Shown here: positions 59,358-64,000 of the stretch, piece after piece | Layout of the letters: each line of letters begins with the position of its first letter | Position numbering within the stretch: position 1 is the stretch's first letter | Assembly (NCBI RefSeq): GCF_026672545.1 | Contig: NZ_JAPPRJ010000009.1 | Span: 992,001-1,056,000 of the forward strand | Reading direction: 5' to 3' | Origin: Rhizobium sp. SL86 | GTDB taxonomy: Bacteria; Pseudomonadota; Alphaproteobacteria; Rhizobiales; Rhizobiaceae | DNA length: 64,000 nucleotides | Program-made: the position numbers and the translations under genes | Notes under the pieces: model-generated | What the model was told of the DNA's origin: nothing | The model's database searches: none | What the model saw: only the letters and a program-made list of their open reading frames with translations

Positions 59358-60737
59358 TCAAGCTTTCTTCAGGTGATAGGATTTCGGCCGCGTCAAATTG
59401 TGGAAGCCCAGCACGGAGAGCGAGCCGCCGCGTCCGGTTTCCTTGACCCCCGTCCAGACCAGCGCCGGATCGAGATAGTCGCAACGGTTCATGAAGACGG
59501 TCCCCGTCTCGAGCCCAGCGCCAAGGCGCGAGGCGCGTTCCTCGTCCTTCGTCCAGAGCGAAACAGTCAGTCCGTATTTGCAGTCGTTCATGAGGCCGAG
59601 CGCTTCCGCATCGCTCTTCACCTTCATGATGCCAACCGCCGGCCCGAAGGTTTCCTCACGCATGAACTCCATGGAGTGATCGACATCGACCAGCACCTGC
59701 GGCATCAGATAGGCGCCGCCATCATCCTGCGGGAAGAGTTTCGGATCGACCAGCGCCTTGGCGCCCTTGGCCACCGCATCCGCCACCTGTTCGCGCACGG
59801 TTCTGGCAAAACGTGCATTGGCCATGGGCCCAAGCGTCGTTTCCGTGTCGAGCGGGTTGCCGAGCTTGTAGTTGGAGACCCAGGCAACCGACTTTTCGAC
59901 AAAGGCATCATAGAGGCTTTCGTGCACATAGATGCGCTCGATACCGCAGCAGCACTGGCCGGAATTGTAGGTCGCGCCATCCATCAGCGTGTCGACGGCG
60001 GCATCGAGATCCGCGTCTTCCATCACGTAGCCCGGATCCTTGCCGCCGAGTTCCAGGCCCATGCCGGTGAACGTGCCGGCTGCGGCGCGCTCGACGGCAC
60101 GGCCGCCGGCGACAGAACCGGTGAAGTTGATGAAGTTGAAGGAGCCTGCCGCGATCAGCTGTTCCGAGGTCTGGTGATCGAGGAAGACGTTCTGGAACAC
60201 ATCATCCGGCACCCCGGCCTCGACGAAGGCGCGCACCATGCGCTCGCCGACGAGAAGCGTCTGCGCGGCATGTTTGATGATGACCGTATTGCCGGCCATC
60301 AGCGCTGGCGCCACGGTATTGATCGCCGTCATGTAGGGATAGTTCCACGGCGCGATAACGAAGACGACGCCATGCGGCTCGCGCTCGATACGACGGGTAA
60401 AGGCGGCACTGCTTTCGATGTTTATCGGCGCCAGCGCCTCGGCCGCCACATTCGCCACATAGTTCGACCGCTCGTTGAAACCCTTGAACTCGCCGCCATA
60501 ACGCACCGGTCGGCCCATCATCCAGGCAAGCTCCGGCACCACCTCATCGACCATCTCATTGAGGCGGGCAACACCCTTCATGACAAGCTGGACACGCTCG
60601 TCCAGCGGGCGCTTCGCCCAGCTTTTCTGCGCCTTGCGGGCCCGATCAACGACGGCTTTCGCCGCATCGAGGGTCAGCGCCGGCCGCTCGGCATAAACCG
60701 AGCCATCCACCGGGGAGATACATTGGATCATCGACAT
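59358..60737 (-). CDS. NAD(P)-dependent aldehyde dehydrogenase
   Basis: This 459-residue ALDH has Asn132 (APWNYP), the general base Glu229 (LELGGKDP), and the nucleophile Cys263 in NSGQCCCG. Length and motifs are normal. The ATG has GGAG six bases upstream. It follows the toxin gene by 23 bp and precedes the iron alcohol dehydrogenase by 5 bp on the same strand. The likely task is oxidation of a gamma-glutamyl- or amino-aldehyde, as in PuuC-type pathways, but the substrate is inferred. Confidence 0.93.
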   Translation of the reverse strand: MSMIQCISPVDGSVYAERPALTLDAAKAVVDRARKAQKSWAKRPLDERVQLVMKGVARLNEMVDEVVPELAWMMGRPVRYGGEFKGFNERSNYVANVAAEALAPINIESSAAFTRRIEREPHGVVFVIAPWNYPYMTAINTVAPALMAGNTVIIKHAAQTLLVGERMVRAFVEAGVPDDVFQNVFLDHQTSEQLIAAGSFNFINFTGSVAGGRAVERAAAGTFTGMGLELGGKDPGYVMEDADLDAAVDTLMDGATYNSGQCCCGIERIYVHESLYDAFVEKSVAWVSNYKLGNPLDTETTLGPMANARFARTVREQVADAVAKGAKALVDPKLFPQDDGGAYLMPQVLVDVDHSMEFMREETFGPAVGIMKVKSDAEALGLMNDCKYGLTVSLWTKDEERASRLGAGLETGTVFMNRCDYLDPALVWTGVKETGRGGSLSVLGFHNLTRPKSYHLKKA

Positions 60738-60760
60738 TTCATTCTCCAGTCAGATGCCTG

Positions 60761-61180
60761 CTAACAGGCGAGTGTCTTCACATGTCCCGCGGCACCATAG
60801 GCGAGGACTGCCCGGTCGCGTGTGATGATGGTCAAATCCAGTTCGCGCGCAGTGGCGATCAGGATGCGGTCGGCCGGATCGCCATGCAGCGGTTCCGGCA
60901 GGAAGGAGGCGGCCACCAGGATTGCCGGCGTGGTCTCCAGAACGGCCAGATCCTGCTCATTGCAAAAGTCCCGGAACCAGTCGAGCGGCGGACGAGTCAA
61001 CCTCAATCGCCCCTTCGCCACCAGCAAACCGATCTCCCAGGCGCTGATCGCCGAGACGTGAAACAATCCGTCTGGCGCGTCTAGGACCTGCCGGGCTCCT
61101 GGCGAAACCTCGGCGCCGAACTCACCCAGGAAAAGCAGAAGGCAGGTGTCAAAGATGTAGCGGGTAGTCATAGTCGTCAT
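60761..61180 (-). CDS. PIN-domain toxin, VapC type
   Basis: This protein of 139 residues (or 136 from an ATG at 61171) has a PIN ribonuclease fold. YIFDTCLLLFL carries the first acidic residue; the Glu in SAISAWEIGLL and the Asp residues in HGDPADRILIATA and ITRDRAV complete the metal site. It overlaps the antitoxin gene by about 20-30 bases, as usual in TA pairs. VapC toxins cleave tRNA or rRNA when the antitoxin is degraded. It lies inside an otherwise metabolic gene set. Confidence 0.88.
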   Translation of the reverse strand: MTTMTTRYIFDTCLLLFLGEFGAEVSPGARQVLDAPDGLFHVSAISAWEIGLLVAKGRLRLTRPPLDWFRDFCNEQDLAVLETTPAILVAASFLPEPLHGDPADRILIATARELDLTIITRDRAVLAYGAAGHVKTLAC

Positions 61181-61604
61181 CGTAGACCCGTGCCCACTCC
61201 GGATCCGTCGGTTCCGTCAAATCAACCCCTGGGGCAATGGTGACTGTACCCGCCATTTTTCGACGCACACGCTCATAAAAGCTCTTGTGCACCTCGTCGT
61301 CCCGTTTGCCTTCATCTTGGCCGGCAGGACCGGGCTGAACCGATCCCGCAGTCTTCTCTGCCTGAAACGTTTCCTGCCCGTCCTCGGCAAAACCTGGCGG
61401 ACGACCGCGCCGCCGTGCCGCGACCTCCTCCAGCGAAACGCCGAGATAAAGCGCAATTACATCCTGCTCCTCGGCGCTCATTGTCTGCTCTCCGCGCAAC
61501 AGACGGGATGCCGCACCCGGATCGAGACGAAGTGCCCGCGCCAAGTCCTCCAAGGTTTTCCCCTGCGCTTTCAGCCTCCCGTAGAACCATGCGCTATCGA
61601 TCAT
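61149..61604 (-). CDS. XRE-family antitoxin of the PIN toxin
   Basis: This 151-residue protein starts at ATG 61604 with GGAGG about ten bases upstream. The N-terminal helix-turn-helix is MIDSAWFYGRLKAQGKTLEDLARALRL followed by DPGAASRLLRG; the C-terminal half is acidic and ends YDDDYDYPLHL, a probable toxin-binding tail. It overlaps the toxin gene and should repress the pair. PIN toxins are more often paired with AbrB- or RHH-type antitoxins, so the HTH partner is of interest. Confidence 0.8.
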   Translation of the reverse strand: MIDSAWFYGRLKAQGKTLEDLARALRLDPGAASRLLRGEQTMSAEEQDVIALYLGVSLEEVAARRRGRPPGFAEDGQETFQAEKTAGSVQPGPAGQDEGKRDDEVHKSFYERVRRKMAGTVTIAPGVDLTEPTDPEWARVYDDDYDYPLHL

Positions 61605-61672
61605 CGGACACAACCTCCGCTGATTGTGATGATAGCATTCCAGCAATAGGATTGCATCAAACGCCTCGATGC

Positions 61673-63043
61673 TCACGCCCGCTCGAAACCGCGCGCCACC
61701 TCCCAGTCCGTCACCTTGCGATCATACTCCTCCTGCTCCCATTCGGCGGCGCGTACATAGTGATCGATCACCTCGTCGCCAAAAGCCTCGCGCAGCATGG
61801 CGGACCCTTTCAGCATGAGGGTCGCGTCACGCAGCGTGCGGGGGATTTCCTTGATACCCGTGCCGCCATAGGCGTCGCCCTCGAAGGCGGCTTCGAGTTC
61901 CATCTTGTTCTCGATCCCCTTGATGCCGGCGGCCAGAAGGGCGGCCATCGCGAGATACGGATTGAGGTCAGAGCCGCCGACGCGGCATTCGATGCGGATA
62001 CCCTTGGTGTCCTCGCCGCAGAGGCGGAAACCGGCGGTGCAGTTGTCCTTGCTCCAGACCACCTTGGTGGGTGCGAACGTGCCGGCCACGAAGCGCTTGT
62101 AGGAATTGATGTAGGGCGCGAGGAAATAGGTGTAGTCGCCGGCATAAGCGAGAAGCCCCGCCACGTAATGTTTCATCAGCGCCGACATGCCATGCGGAGC
62201 ATCCTTATCGAAGAACAGCGGCGTCTTGCCGTCGGCGCTCCACAGCGACTGGTGGATATGCGAGGACGATCCCGCCGCCGCATTGTGCCACTTGGCAAGG
62301 AAGGTCACCGACTTGCCCTTCGACCAGGCGATCTCCTTGACCGCGTTCTTGATGATCACATGCCGGTCGGCCATGGTCAGTGCCTCGGCATACCGCACGT
62401 TGATTTCCTCCTGACCGGGGGAAGCCTCACCCTTGGAGTTTTCCACGGGAATACAGGCGCCCTGCAGGCCAGTGCGCACCGCCCGCATCACCTCCTCCTC
62501 CTTGGTGGTCTGGAAGATGTGGTAATCCTCGTTATAGGCGCTGGAAAGCTTCAGGTTGCGATAACCGCTGTCGCGCGCCGCTTCAAAGGTCTGGTCGAAC
62601 AGGAAGAATTCGAGTTCGCTGGCCATGAAGGCCGAAAAGCCCAGGGCCTCCAGCCGCTTGACCTGCGCCTTCAGGATCGCGCGCGGCGAATGCGGCACTT
62701 CGGCATGGGTGTGATGGTCGAGCACGTCGCAGAGCACAAGCGCCGTTCCCTCCAGCCAGGGGAGTTTCCTCAGCGTCGAAAGGTCCGGCTTCATGGTGTA
62801 GTCACCATAGCCTTTTTCCCAGCTGGTCGCCTTGTAGCCCGGCACGGTTTCCATCTCCATGTCGGTCGCCATCAGATAGTTGCAGCTATGGGTTTCCTTC
62901 CAGGCGCTGTCGACGAAATATTCCGCCTGGAAACGCTTGCCCATGAGACGCCCCTGCATGTCGATCTGGGCCGCGATCACGGTGTCGATGCGGCCCGCCG
63001 CGACGTCGATCTTGAGGTCGTCGAATGTGTAGATGGAGGTCAT
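61673..63043 (-). CDS. glutamine synthetase family protein (gamma-glutamyl-amine ligase type)
   Basis: This 456-residue enzyme has the glutamine synthetase catalytic core: metal-binding ASELEFFLF, a His in GSSSHIHQSLW, NSYKRFV, and RIECRVGGSDLNPY. It is not obviously GlnA: it lacks the C-terminal adenylylation motif, and its neighbours are an aldehyde dehydrogenase and an alcohol dehydrogenase, as in PuuA-type gamma-glutamylation of amines. The amine, perhaps a polyamine or ethanolamine, is not identifiable. A TRAP transporter gene lies upstream on the same strand. Confidence 0.88.
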   Translation of the reverse strand: MTSIYTFDDLKIDVAAGRIDTVIAAQIDMQGRLMGKRFQAEYFVDSAWKETHSCNYLMATDMEMETVPGYKATSWEKGYGDYTMKPDLSTLRKLPWLEGTALVLCDVLDHHTHAEVPHSPRAILKAQVKRLEALGFSAFMASELEFFLFDQTFEAARDSGYRNLKLSSAYNEDYHIFQTTKEEEVMRAVRTGLQGACIPVENSKGEASPGQEEINVRYAEALTMADRHVIIKNAVKEIAWSKGKSVTFLAKWHNAAAGSSSHIHQSLWSADGKTPLFFDKDAPHGMSALMKHYVAGLLAYAGDYTYFLAPYINSYKRFVAGTFAPTKVVWSKDNCTAGFRLCGEDTKGIRIECRVGGSDLNPYLAMAALLAAGIKGIENKMELEAAFEGDAYGGTGIKEIPRTLRDATLMLKGSAMLREAFGDEVIDHYVRAAEWEQEEYDRKVTDWEVARGFERA

Positions 63044-63159
63044 CGTGTCCGTCCCTGGTTGACGACAGGCCGCTGCCCGTCATCCCGTGTTTTTCGTTCT
63101 TGTGTTCGCCGCAGGAGACGCACCCCGACGGAAAGACCGGCAGGGTGCGCGCGCCATTG

Positions 63160-64000
63160 TCAGCCGTAACGATACGGTTTGCCGGCCTTTTCCATGTCGG
63201 CATTATACTTCTTCAGGATCTCGACCAGCTGCTTGTTGCGGGCAGACTGCGCGGCGATCTCCTCCCAGAATTTGTGGGCGGCATCTTCGACCGTCTTCCA
63301 CTCGGCATCCGGAATGCTCGTCAGCTCCAGGCGTCCGCCTTCGGCGCGAAGCCGTGCCTCGCCGCCCCAGTACCAGTGCAGGCGCTTGTAGTGCGAGGAA
63401 TCCATGCACATCTGCCAGAGCACCTTCAGATGCTCGGGCACTTCCTTCCAGCGGTCGGCATTGGCGAAGAAGGAGCCGGCCCAACCACCGGAGACGTTGT
63501 TGGTCAGGAAGTATTTCGTCACATCCACCCAGCCGGAGGTGAAGACTTCCGTGATGCCGGACCAGGCAATCGCATCGATCTCACCCGTCTGCATGGCAAC
63601 CGGAACATCCTCGAAAGGAATGGTGACCGGCACGACGCCGAACTGCGCGAGAAACTGGCCGGCCGTCGGGAAGGTGAAGACCCTGAGGCCCTTGAGGTCG
63701 GCCAACGCCTTGATCGGCTTGTTGGTGGCGAAGTTACACGGGTCCCAGGCACCGGCGGAAAGCCACTTCACGCCAACCTCCGAATAGGCCTTGTCCCAGA
63801 TCTCGGCCACGCCATACTCGTAAAACAGTGTCGGCACATCGAGGCTGTAGCGCGAGGCAAACGGGAAGTAGCCGCCGAAGACCTTGATATCGACCGGAGA
63901 ATTCATCGAATCGTCGTCGGACTGCACGGCATCGATCGTGCCAGCCTGCATGGCGCGGAAGAGTTCGCCGGTCGGCACCAACTGGTCGGCCGTGTAGAGC
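63160..64000 (-). CDS. TRAP transporter substrate-binding protein, DctP family, 3' part
   Basis: The C-terminal 279 residues of a periplasmic TRAP binding protein are present; the 5' end, with the signal peptide, lies beyond the right edge. The frame continues through LYTADQLVPTGELF to the window end. DctP-type segments are visible: GLRVFTFPTAGQFLAQFG, MQTGEIDAIAW with the conserved Arg-equivalent region, and a helical C-terminus. The TRAP membrane genes are not in view. Proximity to the glutamine synthetase-like operon suggests import of its substrate (inference). Confidence 0.9.
   Translation of the reverse strand, partial: LYTADQLVPTGELFRAMQAGTIDAVQSDDDSMNSPVDIKVFGGYFPFASRYSLDVPTLFYEYGVAEIWDKAYSEVGVKWLSAGAWDPCNFATNKPIKALADLKGLRVFTFPTAGQFLAQFGVVPVTIPFEDVPVAMQTGEIDAIAWSGITEVFTSGWVDVTKYFLTNNVSGGWAGSFFANADRWKEVPEHLKVLWQMCMDSSHYKRLHWYWGGEARLRAEGGRLELTSIPDAEWKTVEDAAHKFWEEIAAQSARNKQLVEILKKYNADMEKAGKPYRYG

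Overview
This window is chromosomal DNA from an alphaproteobacterium, most likely of the Rhizobiaceae (Rhizobium/Agrobacterium/Shinella-like). The assignment is inferred from the protein sequences, the high GC content, the mraZ-to-murB order of the division and cell wall (dcw) cluster, the btaA-btaB betaine-lipid pair, the metF/ArsR-methyltransferase pair and the array of paralogous chemoreceptors. No database search was possible.

Region 1 (1-14.2 kb, minus strand) is the dcw cluster: mraZ, rsmH, ftsL, ftsI, murE, murF, mraY, murD, ftsW, murG, murC and the 5' part of murB. Most neighbours overlap by ATGA, GTGA or TAATG, so they are probably translationally coupled. Upstream of mraZ lie four TGGG repeats at an exact 10-bp period, which is the signature of MraZ operators. 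Further upstream is rnpB, the RNase P RNA.

Region 2 (14.3-26.3 kb) holds a frameshifted FAD oxidoreductase, an AmpD-like amidase coupled to a TerB/J-domain protein, a pyrophosphate-type phosphofructokinase, a LysE-like membrane protein, a lipoprotein with a lytic transglycosylase domain, a serine hydrolase, btaA-btaB (betaine lipid synthesis), a GH25 lipoprotein and an MltB-type transglycosylase. Wall-active enzymes are therefore common here. A 25-codon membrane peptide follows at 26.6 kb.

Region 3 (26.8-39.2 kb, minus strand) holds metF, translationally coupled to an ArsR-methyltransferase fusion whose start is preceded by a perfect 20-bp palindrome. Four chemoreceptor genes follow. Two of them share a 617-bp tract with a single mismatch, which points to recent gene conversion. 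ettA comes next.

Region 4 (41-52 kb) is more accessory: a GT-C-like membrane protein, an alpha/beta hydrolase, a palindromic intergenic repeat, a CoA transferase/TPP enzyme pair, a small islet (membrane protein plus HNH-like protein), and a Tat-exported SDR paired with an outer-membrane beta-barrel protein carrying a POTRA-like domain.

Region 5 (52-64 kb) has RidA, a small phosphatase-like protein, a DUF4432-type epimerase, an L,D-transpeptidase, a predicted c-heme-binding class III cyclase, a ParA-type ATPase, and a minus-strand set that looks catabolic: TRAP binding protein (cut by the window edge), glutamine synthetase-like ligase, a toxin-antitoxin pair, aldehyde dehydrogenase and iron alcohol dehydrogenase. 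No tRNA, rRNA, CRISPR array or intact insertion sequence was recognised.
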